DNA from: Closterium sp. Naga37s-1
Lineage: Eukaryota > Streptophyta > Zygnematophyceae > Desmidiales > Closteriaceae
Reading direction: 5' to 3'
NCBI GenBank assembly: GCA_947471745.1
Contig: CANJKZ010000396.1
Span: 813,501-877,500, forward strand
DNA length: 64,000 nucleotides
Below, piece by piece: positions 46,906 to 58,929 of the stretch. A program made the translations under genes and the position numbers. A model generated the notes under the pieces. It was not told the origin of the DNA. It ran no database searches and saw only the letters and a program-made list of their open reading frames with translations. The first letter of the stretch is position 1. Each line of letters begins with the position of its first letter.

Positions 46906-48035
46906 AGCATTGTCAGAAGTCTTGCCTAGCAGTGTTAGTATTTATGGAGCACACTAACCCACACTAACCCTGTACATTATAACGATTTTTAGTAAACTGG
47001 TGGCATATTGTTGTTGCTATTAAACACGTACCTCTTGTATATGAGAATTCACATGTATAGCTGATGACCAAGCTGCATTGTTTGGTCCGAGGCATGAGAT
47101 TTCGTCTCCACCGGCTGTTTGAGCTGTTGCCCATTGTTTCAGCTGTTTTCCAGGTGGTTTTCCAGGTGGTTCTTCAGGTGGTTCTTCAGGTGGTTCTTCA
47201 GGTATCACAGTTGAGATCTACGCCCCAAAGCAGCACCGACGAAGGGCGAGACTCGCTAAAATCTGACAGCCCGTAGTCTTGGAGTGAAAGCCCTTCCTTT
47301 GTTGTGTCACGCACTCCCGCTTCCGCTTTTCTCCCCCCTGCTACTGCTGCTGAATCTGCTGCTGCACTTGCAGGTGCCTCTGTGGCTGGACCTGCCACTC
47401 CTGCTGCAGCTCCTGTGTACTTCCAGTCTTCTCCTTTTTCTCCTACTGCTCCTGCTGCTTCTGCTGCCCTTGCGACTCCTGCAGGTGCTGCTGCTGGTAA
47501 CCCTGCAATTTGGCTGCTGGCGCCAGCAACTGAAGCCTCAGACATAAGCAGCCCTACAGGACGAACCCCCCATTGGTTCTCCTCAGTCGAACACGAAGGT
47601 TGATGCTGGTAACTCTTTGCCCTCTCAGGTGAACAGGACGGCTGGTGCAGGTGGTGAGTGTTTGCATTCTCAGGGGAAAGCGATGGCTGGCTCTCCCAGC
47701 GGCGACTCGTCGCATGCCCAGGGTCAAGGGACAGCAGTGGCACTGGGTGGCAGTGACCTCCCCTCGCATGCCCAAGGGCTGACTGCTGGTGCTGGAGGAA
47801 TCTATTAGTGTCTTGCAGGCTATCCCGTAAAGCTTCTCGCTCCTGCTTCTCTGCAGCACCGGCCTCACGAGAACTGCAAGGAATCTCCGCGGCACGAAGC
47901 CCAAAGGGAACCTCAACCAGCCCGTCCTGCTTCTGGCGCACCTCGAAAACAGGCTCCTGCTTCCCTGCCCCAGCACGGGCACTGGGAATAGGCTCTGCAA
48001 CACGAAGCCCCAAGGGAAGCGCACCTAGCTCGTCC

Positions 48036-48185
48036 TGTTGTTGAGGTACCTCGAAAACAGGCTCCTGTTGTTGAGGTACCTCGAAAACAGGCTCCTGTTG
48101 TTGAGGTACCTCGAAAACAGGCTCCTGTTGTTGAGGTACCTCGAAAACAGGCTCCTGTTGTTGAGGTGCCTCACGAAGAAGCTGC
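48036..48185 (-). repeat. 30-bp minisatellite coding EPVFEVPQQQ
   Basis: Four to five near-identical 30-bp units within copy C; absent from copy A. Confidence 0.85.
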
Positions 48186-48359
48186 TGCTTCTCTGCACCA
48201 GCACGGGCACTGGGAATAGGCTCTGCAGCACGAAGCCCCAAGCGGGCCTCACCCAGCCAGTCCTCCACCATACCTGCAGCGTCTCTGGGGCGTTTCCTTG
48301 GAGAAGGTATCTGCTGCCATGCACGAGCGGTGCTGCGTGCACCAACAGCAGCGCCAGCC

Positions 48360-48738
48360 TGCAATCCTGTCTGCACAGCGCCAGCCTGCAATCCTGTCTG
48401 CACAGCGCCAGCCTGCAATCCTGTCTGCACAGCGCCAGCCTGCAATCCTGTCTGCACAGCGCCAGCCTGCAATCCTGTCTGCACAGCGCCAGCCTGCAAT
48501 CCTGTCTGCACAGCGCCAGCCTGCAATCCTGTCTGCACAGCGCCAGCCTGCAATCCTGTCTGCACAGCGCCAGCCTGCAATCCTGTCTGCACAGCGCCAG
48601 CCTGCAATCCTGTCTGCACAGCGCCAGCCTGCAATCCTGTCTGCACAGCGCCAGCCTGCAATCCTGTCTGCACAGCGCCAGCCTGCAATCCTGTCTGCAC
48701 AGCGCCAGCCTGCAATCCTGTCTGCACCGCGCCAGCCG
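48360..48738 (-). repeat. 27-bp minisatellite coding AVQTGLQAG, about 14 units
   Basis: Virtually identical tandem 27-mers (CTGTCTGCACAGCGCCAGCC core) in frame within copy C. Copies A and B have only a single related unit (LQSGAAAG/MQSGAAVG) at this place. Confidence 0.9.
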
Positions 48739-49091
48739 GCAGAGCACTGGATTGCACAGCTTCAGCACGCAAGTCTTTCCCCCCCATAGCCCCTGCTCCC
48801 ACCAATCCACTCCGCAACGCTCCACTCTTCAAAACTCCACCCCCCCAAGCTCCACACGAGAGTGCCCTACCCCCCATGGCTGCATCTCCCCATTCGGTGC
48901 TGTCACTCCCCTTATTGGCACTCCTGTCCCACATCAAGTTGCTCCTTATTCCACCGCTCCCCACTCCATCTCGTCGCACTCCATCACTTCCCACACCACC
49001 ACTTCCCACACCACCGCTTCCCACAGCTCCGGTTGCCGCATTAGCTAGAGTGTTGTTCATCTCAGTGCCACTCCAACATATCACAGGAAAC

Positions 49092-49640
49092 CTAGCGGAA
49101 CGACCAGCCATGCCAGCACCAACACTCATACAAACCCCACCACCCATACCATCCCCTCCATCCATACCATCCCCACCATCCATACCATCCCCACCACCCA
49201 ACCCATCCCCACCACCCATGCCATCCCCACCACCCATACCATGCATGCCAACACCACTCGTCGCAGCCACACAAGGCACGTCAGCACGGCCATCATTACA
49301 CTCTCCTCCCCCCACACTCGCACGTCTCCTCAAGGCAAACCCCTGTGAATCATCATTGCCCATCTCTGTGGAATCACCCAGAGGTTGACCCATACGAGAA
49401 CGCAAAAGGGGGTGCTTTACATGCTGCTGCTGCTGCTGCTGCTGCTGCTCATGAGATGCAACATTAGAACCACCAGCCATGCCAGCACCAACACCCATAC
49501 CACCCATACCACCCATAACATCCCCACCACCCATACCAACCATAACATCCCCACCACCCACACCACCCATACCACCCATACCACCCATACCACCCATACC
49601 ATTCCCACCACCAACATCACTCGTGCCAGCCACACCAGCA
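49092..49640 (-). repeat. Gly/Met/Asp-coding minisatellites in copy C
   Basis: Two clusters of imperfect CACCCATACCATCCC-type repeats (49130-49250 and 49490-49610) encode GGMGGGDGMGG stretches. The same repeat forms the broken end of copy B at 46750-46905. Confidence 0.8.
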
Positions 49641-49758
49641 CGGCCATCATCACACAGTCCTCCCCCCACACTCGCACTTCTCCTCATAAAACCTCTTCGT
49701 AATTCATTGAATAACTGTTGCTGCTGCTGGTGCCTTTGCTGCTGCAGAAGCTGCTGAA

Positions 49759-49923
<165 letters not shown>

Positions 49924-52900
49924 CATGACATGCCCCACGGCCCTGGGAGATCTCCTGGGATTTCACCTGCGCCAGAAGCGCGAGCAGAACCGCCTGTGGA
50001 ATCTCCTGGCCCCGAGGCTGTAAGGCTGGCATGTCACTCCGCTCCAAAAGATGAGCCGGCTCGGAAGGCAACTGTGTTTGAACGAGCTGTTCCGAACCTG
50101 CATTACTGGAAGGATTGGAAGAAACGGACGGCTGAGATGCGAGTAGATCCAGTAGAGATTTCAGGAGGTCGGAGCGAAGGGGCATGTGGGGGGAATGGGT
50201 GGACGACGGAGAAGATATGGAAGGGGCTTGGCGCGCAGTAGCAGCAGCTGCTAATAGCTGATGGTATTGTTGAGTGGTAGCACCTGCTAATAACTGCTGT
50301 GACTGTTGAGTAGTGGCAGCTGTGATATGGGACGACTTTTGAGTCGACGCAACAGTCACCCCAGCGGCAGCAGCTGCTAATAGCTGTTCGTATTGTTGAA
50401 TAGCAGCAGTAGCGTTTTGATACATCTCAGAACCTGCTACTGGCTGTTGGAGGCGCTGGGCGGCAGCAGTTGTCCATTGTGACGCCAAGGAGAGGAGACG
50501 GGCGGCAAGGATGGTGGAGGGTGCGACTGATGCAAGCCGTGCGATGAGTGATTCAGCATTTGGCATTGATAGTGGGAGTGTGGTGCGCGCGTTTGGTGCA
50601 AGCTGGGCGATGAGTGAGTCTGATAGTGGGAGTGTGGAAAGAGCGTTTTGAGAAATGCCAGCATTGACCGATGACACAGGTGCTTGTGTGGTGAGATTCC
50701 AAGGAGAAACGTAAGCAGAGCTGGTTGGGTCTTGTTGCCTGTCACCTGCAATTGCAGGGCTGGGAGCAGGAACGAGTGCTGGATCTCGCTTTACAGTCAC
50801 ATCCACTGCTGCTCCCGAGTGTTCTTGTGCTGAGAGTTGTCCGCACTGGAAAGCTTCCTCACTGCCTCTGGGTCCACAGGGTTCCGTGCTGACTACTGCC
50901 TGCCTCTCGCCTTCGCCTTCCAACCCTCCCCACCCTCTCCCAAACCTCTCCCCTCTCCTGCCTCTGGGTTCAGTGCTGACGACTGCTTGCCTCACCCCTC
51001 CCAACCCTTTCCACCCTGCCCCGAACCTCTCCCCTCCCACCGCTCCCCACCCTGTTCCAACCCTACCAACTCCTGCTTCTCCCACGTTCCCCGCCCCTCC
51101 CACTGCTCGTTCCTCAGCAGCTGTTATGTTTCCAAATTTGGTCTGCTGGCCTACCCTTCTAGCAGCAGCCGCCGCAGCAGCTGCAGCAGCCGCTACTAAA
51201 AGTGCTCCCTCTCCCTCTCCCCCTCCCCCTCCTCCTCCACCACCACCACCATCACCACCTCCTCTTCCTCCTCCTCTTCCTCCTCCTCTTCCTCCTCCTC
51301 CTCCTCCTCCTCCTCCTCCTCCTCCTCCTCCTCCTCCTCCTCCTCCTCCTCTGTCCGCTTTCCCTGCTGCCACTGCCTCCATTGCACCTGTTGAAAGCAC
51401 CTGATTAAGTGCCAGGGCATCCTCTTTTCTCAGCTTCTTACTACACAGGCCCTCACCAGCAGCCGCCACTGCTGCTGCTGAAGGCACCTGATCAGGCGCC
51501 AAGGCACGCTCTCCTCTCTGCTTCTTACTGCACCGCCCCTCATCAGCAGCTGGGGCAAACAAAGCAGCTTCAGCACCACCACCAGCGGTTCGCGTTCCCA
51601 ACAGAGCAGTGTCAGTAGTGCCAATTGCGGCAGCAGTGACTGAAAGCGGAGCAGAGTGGATCGTACAATCCCTGCCTGAACGTGCAGCAGCGAGGGTCGT
51701 TTTACCAGTGCCGGAACGGGCAGCAGCACCAACAACACGAGCAGTAGCCGCAGGGGCAGAAGGAGCAGTAATATCAGCGGCAGCGTCAGCGGCATTGGCG
51801 GCATTAGCTGCCAGCACAGCAGACTCCGTGGCATGGGAGCATCGCCACTTGTCGCGCCGGTGTTGGTCGAGAGCCGCGGCAGTTGGGAAGCTTTGCTTAC
51901 ATAACGTGCAGTAGTGAGGGCCCTGGCCGTCTGAACGCAACCACTTAGCTAAAAGCCGGCTCATTTGAGGGGTCAGGGATGGGGACTGGGAGGAGGAGGG
52001 GGCGGAAGAGGAGGGGGGGAAGGGAGGTGGGGGAAGAGGAGGGACAGAGGGGAGAGGGGCGGATGTGGAGGAAAAAGGGGCGGAGGAGGAGGGGGAGAGG
52101 ACGAGAGGGGCGGAGGGGGAGGGGGAAAGGGGGAGAGTGGCGGTGGTTGCAGCAGTGGTGGTAGCTGTAGTTGCAGCAGCGGAGGCAGCATTTCTAGCTA
52201 CAGTTCCGCCGGCAGCTGGTGTGCCAATCTTTTTCTTTGCTGAGATTGCAGGAGTTCCAACCGCAGCGCGAGACAAGCTGCCTGCCGATCTTCTTGAGCC
52301 CGAGAAATCAGGTGCTGCCACGTGTCGTGCACGCTTCTGTGGGGACATCATTGCCGTGTCATCACCACCAGTGAGACTCTTAGTGCTGTGGACAGCGGCG
52401 CCCCTCGACTTTGGATTAACCTCCGTAGGCTTGGCCTGAGCCGGCTCACGCCCCCGAACCTGAGCGGAATCACACCCCCGAGCCTGAGCCAACTCAAGAC
52501 CCCGAACCTGAGTCGATTCAAGCCCCCGAGCCTGAGCCAACTCAAGACCCCGAACCTGAGCCGATTCAAGCCCCCGAGCCTGAGCCAACGCAAACCCCGG
52601 AACGTGTGTGAACTTAGGACCCTTACCCTGGGTCATTTGAAATTCCCCAGCCTGCACTGAATTCTGAGAGCCTGCAAAGGCACGAGGGTAAGCAGACCGC
52701 AAGGCATCATGTATCGGGGACCTCCCTGCTTCCTTCACCACCGTTGTGATCCTCGAAATTCCTGCAGCAGCTGCAGCAGCAGCACTCGCAGCACCTGCAG
52801 GCACGGCAGGCTCAGGCAGGCCCATCAACAACCGTCTTGCAGTATCCACAGCGTCTTGAAGAGCAACACCCGTAGGATGTTGCTCTCCTCTGTCTCTGGC

Positions 52901-53530
52901 AGCAGCCTGCGGCGGCGCAGCAACCCATCGGGAGCAAGCTTTACTTGGTAGGATCCCCGAAGCTGACGCTGACACAACAGAAACAGCAGTATCCCTAACG
53001 CCACTGCCGCTGGTCGCAAGAGGGCCAGCAGCCGCGGCAGCATCGGCTGGGACGGCGCATGGTGATTTCAGACCGCTAGAAGCTTGGGGTTCTGCTGATG
53101 TTGCTCCGGTGGTATTCCACCAAGAATTCCCGCCGAGGCCCGTGCTTGGCGCTGGGGTGCTATGAGCTGGGGTGCTTGGCGTTGGGGTGCTTGGCGTGGG
53201 GGTGCTTTGGAAAGCAGCACGGTTTGCGTTGAATGATGTGGGTGACTGGGGTGAGGGAATAGCCATGGCTCCGTGGAGTTCCCAGAGACAAACAGAAGCA
53301 GCAGGAGCAGCTGTGGCAGTCGCCGCCGCATCAGGAGAAGCAGCAGGATGTGCAGCAGCAGATTCTTTCATTCCGGCACTGGCGGCAGCAGTGGTAGTAA
53401 GGTTCCGAGCAGCAGCACATGCAACCATGGAAGCTTCCGCACGTGACATCCACTCTCCAAGGCGCAAAGCCTCCTCGAACGGACCACAAGAGAGCACCAT
53501 GGGGTCATTTTTGCGGGCTTTTGCCCGTAA

Positions 53531-53567
<37 letters not shown>

Positions 53568-53825
53568 ACGCCTGGCGCTGCCGCTCCTGCCGCTGCCGCT
53601 CCGTGATCCTGACCCTCAGGTCCGTTTCCCCCTTCGTCTTGACCGCCGATTTCAAGATTCAGGTCTAGAAAGGGTCTATCTTGCCTCATGAACGGCCCTG
53701 ATTGCCCGTTACCTTCCTCCAGCTCCTCCTCCCCCTCCTCCCCCTTCCCCTCCCCCCTCCCCTCCCTTCACCTTCCCAGACGAGCCGAACAAGGAGTAGA
53801 GGAGCCTTGAACCATCTCGTGACAT

Positions 53826-56800
53826 GGCGTGCTTTACCGTGCGGTAGGTCTCTATATTCGCATCATCGAACGTTCCCATAAAGTGGCGATCCCGCGTCAG
53901 CCGCACATATTTAGGACACTTTTAGTAAATGCTCTTCATTTGGGAAAAAAAAAAAAAAAAGAGGAAGCAGAAAGAACGAAAGAAGGGAAAAACGCCGCCT
54001 CATATGTGAGAGCTTTACTCCTGTACGATAAGAAATAAAAGCTACTCTTTCTTGCTCATCAGATCCCTTGTCTGCAGTTATGGAGCCTTTACTATCAGAC
54101 AACTCTCGTTTACGCATAGTAGTTGAGGCGTTTCATCGTGAAACAAATATGAGGTGCGATCTGTTAAGAGAGTCACCACAGTTGAAGCATGCAGAGAAAC
54201 ACAAGAGATAAAAGGAGAGAAAATAAGCTGTGTGGTCCCAGAAGCTGCACAATATTACGACGAAACAGCTGTCACAGCAAAAGTGACGCCTTGCCGACTT
54301 CGTTTCGGAAAAGAATGATAGTTCTTATGCTGTCAAAAGCTGCAGCTTATACTATGTCAACAGCTCCTTGGAAAGAACAATATCTACTGCCAATGGAGCT
54401 AGCCAAATGCACCGCTGACAGCAGACTATGGTCACGGTTCTGGGCGAAGCTTGGACACCATCAACCAAAATTTTCCCTCAGTGACGTGTAAACACACCCG
54501 ATCATTGGTCATTACACAAGTTGCGAGAAATCTTGGAGCATGGCAGCCAATCACAGCAGCCAATGCACCGCTGAGCAAAAAATCCACAGCCAGTGACGCG
54601 GGGATCCAGCTAAAAATCCTTACGAAACAATACAGGTGTAAGTTAGAATAATGTTACAGCTCTCAGTGCGGCGGACAGTGTCACACAATTTTTGTCACGC
54701 TACTGTAGCTCCGGTGAGCTTGCTGCCAGCTCAGGTTCATTTGAGTCAACCCACAAAATAGAGAGGGCGTCTGCAGCAGCAGCACAACCGCCCACCGTGT
54801 CAGACTGGGGATCAAAATCGTGTTTTGCAAAACGCCCAAGATAATGGACAGCAACTGCTGGCACGCCATAAAGAAGTGGCGTGGGGTACCTCTGGGATTG
54901 CAGCCCGTACAGCACCGCACCAATGGGCTTGCGCCTCACTCGGAGCTTGTTGCTGGCTTGGATCACCTGTGGTGATCCTTCTCGGTTTGTGATTTGGCAT
55001 GTGTACGACGGCGAAGCAAGTCTCCACCGCCAGGAGGAGGAACGGTTGGATCGATCGGACAGCGAGGATAAGAAGGTGTCTCATGTGACTGGTCCACCCC
55101 GAACCGGTCCGTTGCCAAAATGTGCACGCCTGGTCGGGAATTCTGGTCCGACGGACCAACTTCGCGGACCAGGCGTGGACCAGACACGGACTGGTCCACA
55201 TGATACGTCGCGTCATTGGCTGTGAGGATTTTGCGAAAAGCATTCCAAAATCGAACCACGTGGACGGTTCTAGAGCTGGTCCGTCGGGTCCGCGTCGGAA
55301 CCACGTGGACTCGCTCATTTGAGACACGTCCTAAAATGTTTGAGGAAGTGGAGCTCGCATTGGCTGGGGTGATGTAATCTGCCCTAGAAGGGATAGGGTC
55401 AGTTGGGAGAGTTCGAATTCGAATCGAACAAGAAACGCGTCAAGGTGATGCATGCCACATGCCCAATTCCCAACAAGGTTCGCCCCCCACTACGTGGCGG
55501 TACAGTTTCTCGAACTTTTCTGAAATCTCAATAAAGATTCCTTTGTCGTGAGTAAGGACGTGGGCCCAATCGACTTTGATCGGCTCGATCAAAGGCAAAA
55601 ATATGACTTCCAGGAAGGCGGGAATCCAATTTCAGGCAATCAGGGGCAATCAGCTGATCGCGATCAGCTGATCGCTCCAACTCGATCAGCCGCCTCAAAC
55701 AACCCGATCAATCACGATCAGTCACTTGATTGCATGTGATCGGGGGCCTGGACGATGTTCGCGAAACATTACACAGTCGACTAGAGGTGTCGAAAATCTT
55801 TCGCTCATACCTACGGACTGGCGAGAAAATTATGCGAAGTTTTTAGACCGACATTGTCTGCATTGCGATGTTAACGACGCTACCACATTGCGTTCGCCAG
55901 TCTCGCCAAAGTTGGAAAGAAAATACCAGGTAAATGTGTTACACTTGTCATGCAAGCTCATCGAGTTTCCGAGGAAAATCAGCTCTGATCGAGCGGCGCG
56001 GGAAAAGCGATCACAAGCAATTCTAACCAATCCGACCCGAATCAATCCGATCCGATTATAAGAACTGATTATTGTAAACATTCTTCTAGTGTGCGGTCTA
56101 GGTGTCAAGCGCACATCACATTGCCAGCTCAGGTTGTGATGAGAATCAGCCCTACAAGACCAGAGGGGGTGTCTGCTGCAGCAACAGCTCTTGGGATAGA
56201 AATCGGATTTCAAAGCCTTCACGGTGGGCACTGGAGCTGGAAGTGGGCTGCATCTGCGACATGCCGTAAAAAGACAAGGTGAAGCACGGTACCACGTGGT
56301 TCCATGCGTTTCCTATGACTTCGTTGGTGCAGCACACACCTGCAGTACCTTTTTGGTTTCCCAGGATTCCACGGCGGCGGGTGAATGAAGGAATCGACGA
56401 CGGTGAAGTGGGTCACAGGCTGAACACGGAAACGAAATACAATTGATGCCCGTTTGAGCCCCTCCCGGTTGCCTTGTGAAGGGGGTCTGTAAGCTACACT
56501 AACATTTCGTGGGGTGTTCGTATGTTTCATTACACCTTATATGTGCATCAAACCAGAAATTGGTAACCACCCATTTTGTCTGTTTCGTAACAGTAACAGT
56601 TGGCACTCCTTGTCATTAGTGTGTGTTTCTGGTTACCTTACTATTGCAAGAACAATCTACCCTTCATCCTCATCAAATGTTCAACTTAGTCAAAAACATA
56701 CAATCCACTCGAACCACCAATGGGACGCACCCACTTGGCCCCCCATGTCAAATGTGAGCATCGATCGAATCACTCACAAATGTTAACAAGGAGTGAACAC

Positions 56801-56833
56801 TCGAGCACATCAAAGAGCCTTCGGCTCCTTCAC
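53826..56833. other. 5' flank of copy C and unassigned sequence
   Basis: 54600-54790 is the duplicated upstream block shared with gene A. 55085-55300 is dense in GGTCC/GGACC, a series of short inverted repeats. 55649-55672 is a perfect 24-bp palindrome in a GATC-rich stretch (55560-55745). No gene recognised; a pol III or II promoter cannot be pinned down by eye. Confidence 0.5.
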
Positions 56834-56858
56834 GGGGGGGGGGGGGGGGGGGGGGGGG
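56834..56858. repeat. G25 homopolymer
   Basis: Twenty-five consecutive G downstream of the transposase stop codon; preceded by a short hairpin GAGCC-TTC-GGCTC at 56810-56822. Confidence 0.9.
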
Positions 56859-57835
56859 TAAATTTCACTCACAGACGCATCCACTCCGCCGCGTCTGTGT
56901 ACCCGCCCATCACGGCGCCAACACCGGCGTCCAGCAGCTGCTGACGGCGGGAAGGCTGGGTCATACAGCCAGGCAGCACTCGGCCGCGCGGACGCGGGGT
57001 GTCGGGCGTGGGTGTTGCGCCTGGCGTGCGCGCGGCCGGCGGGGTCACGTTCAGATTAATGGGCGGGCTCGCCCGCTCCATGCGCGCGATGATGACCGGG
57101 TTGCGGATGTCGAAAAGGTGGCACAGGTCGCGCGGCTGGATGCTGATGGCGCGCGCATAGCCAATGAGCATCTCGCACGCCGCCCGAGCCGTGCGCCGCG
57201 CTTCACGGCCCACGGGGTCGGCATCCTCATACACGACCTGCATGGTGGTGGGCGCCTCCCACATTTCCACCACCATGCCCGCACCCGGCTCATTCGGCGT
57301 CAGATCCGCCGCGTGCTCGGCGCACGTCGGCTCACCGTCGTCGATGGCGACGTACTCAGCCGCGGACATCGCGCCATGCCCGAGACGAAGCCCAGAGATG
57401 AGAGTCCCGGCGTCGCTTATCTCATCATCAAGCTCGATGTCGGGATAGGCGGACGGGGTGGGCTCGTCGTCATGCACGTGCGGCAGCTCCATGGCCCACG
57501 AACGCGGGAGGCACCCCGTGCGCCACCAGCACCGCTGGATGGTGCGCGGACCGACGCCGGTCCACGCGTCCGAGAGCCACGCCAGCACGTCGCGCAGGTT
57601 CGGGCGAAACCGCGCGGCTGCGCTTGTGGCCCCGTCCGCGTTCCACAGAGCCGTGAAGGCCCGCAACCAGTGCTGGCGGTAGCGCGCCTTGGCGGTTGCA
57701 ATAATCCCCTGGCCAAGGGGCTGGGTGAAGGCCGTCGTGTTAGGCGGCAGGAAGACCAGGCGTACGTTGCTCATGCAGGTCGTGCGCATGCCGCACACGA
57801 TTTCGCTCCACGCAAACTCGCTCCTGAGCATGTGC

Positions 57836-58678
57836 TGCGGAGATAACTCGTGCAACGGGAGCTAGACTGCGGGCTAGGCACGGGGCAAGAGTGATCTTAG
57901 TGTTCGTTCGTTCCTTAGTCGTTTCCGAGTGCTAACACTGCTTGCTAGTTCACGGGGAAAATTGGCAAGAGTTTCACTAGGAAAACATCACAACAAAAGT
58001 TCAGAATGATTGCATCAACATTGGCAACACTGACTACATCAGACCTAGCAAGGCTGCTGGTCCACTGCCAGCGCAGCACGGTCGACCGCGTGCCAGCACG
58101 ACTTGGTCGACCGCGCTCCAGCAGAGCAGAGTCGCGGCTCGCCAGCGTTGCAGGCCCGCGGTGTGCCAACGCTGCAGTAGGTCGGCTGCACAGCGTTGCA
58201 TCCGCGGGACAACGGTGCACCAGCTTCGCAGGTGTGTGCAGCTGGTTGGCGCCCAACTCCCCGTCACATGCCCAGCGCAGACACTCCGCCCGTGACGGCG
58301 CCCACCAGCCACGTCGACCTCGGGATACCACCCCCGAGATCGTCTTCGTAGACAACATCCCCGGCGACTTTCGCGCACGTCGCCCGGGTATCCTGGTTGT
58401 CCGGGTATTTCGCGGTCCTCCCGCGGTTTCTCGGCCACCGCGGTCCTCCCGCGGTTTCGTGGCTCCACGGTCCCCCGTGATTTCGTGGCTCCCACGGACC
58501 ACCACGATTTCGTGGCTCCCACGGACCACCACGATTTCGTGGCTCCCACGGACCACCACGATTTCGTGGCTCCCACGGACCACCACGATTTCGTGGCTCC
58601 CACGGACCACCACGATTTCGTGGCTCCCACGGACGGCTCCGCCCAAGCGAGGACGGGGCCAAACACAACTCCCGTTGA
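57836..58678 (-). other. Insertion or large intron inside the transposase
   Basis: Separates the second Asp motif from the LPPNTT motif, which are normally within about 35 residues. Both edges carry CATGTGC (57829-57835, 58679-58685), as a 7-bp target duplication would. Alternatively a GT-AG intron from GGA/GTTGTG to CCGCAG/CAC keeps phase 0. The content is GC-rich with the 27-bp repeats and no gene. Confidence 0.6.
58485..58640 (+). repeat. 27-bp tandem repeat with internal inverted arms
   Basis: Five to six nearly perfect units, each containing CCACGATTTCGTGG (near-palindrome) and GTGGCTCCCAC (arms GTGG/CCAC). It lies inside the block that splits the transposase. Confidence 0.9.
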
Positions 58679-58771
58679 CATGTGCGAGCTTGCGTTGTCG
58701 AGCAGAATGACGATGTGGCGGCCCTCAGCATACATGGCCGCATTGAGCTGTGAAATGAAGTGTGTGAACAG

Positions 58772-58929
58772 CTGTGGGAGGGAAGGGGAGGGATCGGGAT
58801 GGCCGCATGTGTGGAAATGCACATATGCGTATAGTTAAGTCACAGGGCGCGCGAATAGTTTTCATTGCGTCATGTTAAACAACAAGTGATTGACCACCGA
58901 CACGAACAGAAAGTGCCACACAAACTCGC
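58772..58929 (-). other. Probable GC-AG intron of the transposase
   Basis: Donor CAG/GCGAGT and acceptor CCTTCCCTCCCACAG. Removal restores the expected GWMTA-LF junction in phase 0; no GT donor nearby gives the right phase. Confidence 0.65.

Noticed and set aside
48360..48738. Regular 27-bp repeats as a CRISPR-like array
   Set aside because: Units are contiguous with no spacers and lie in frame inside a eukaryotic gene; a coding minisatellite explains them.
57853..58677. CAACGGGAG inverted 9-mers as proven transposon termini
   Set aside because: No target duplication abuts them directly, and 9 bp can match by chance; kept only as part of an open question.
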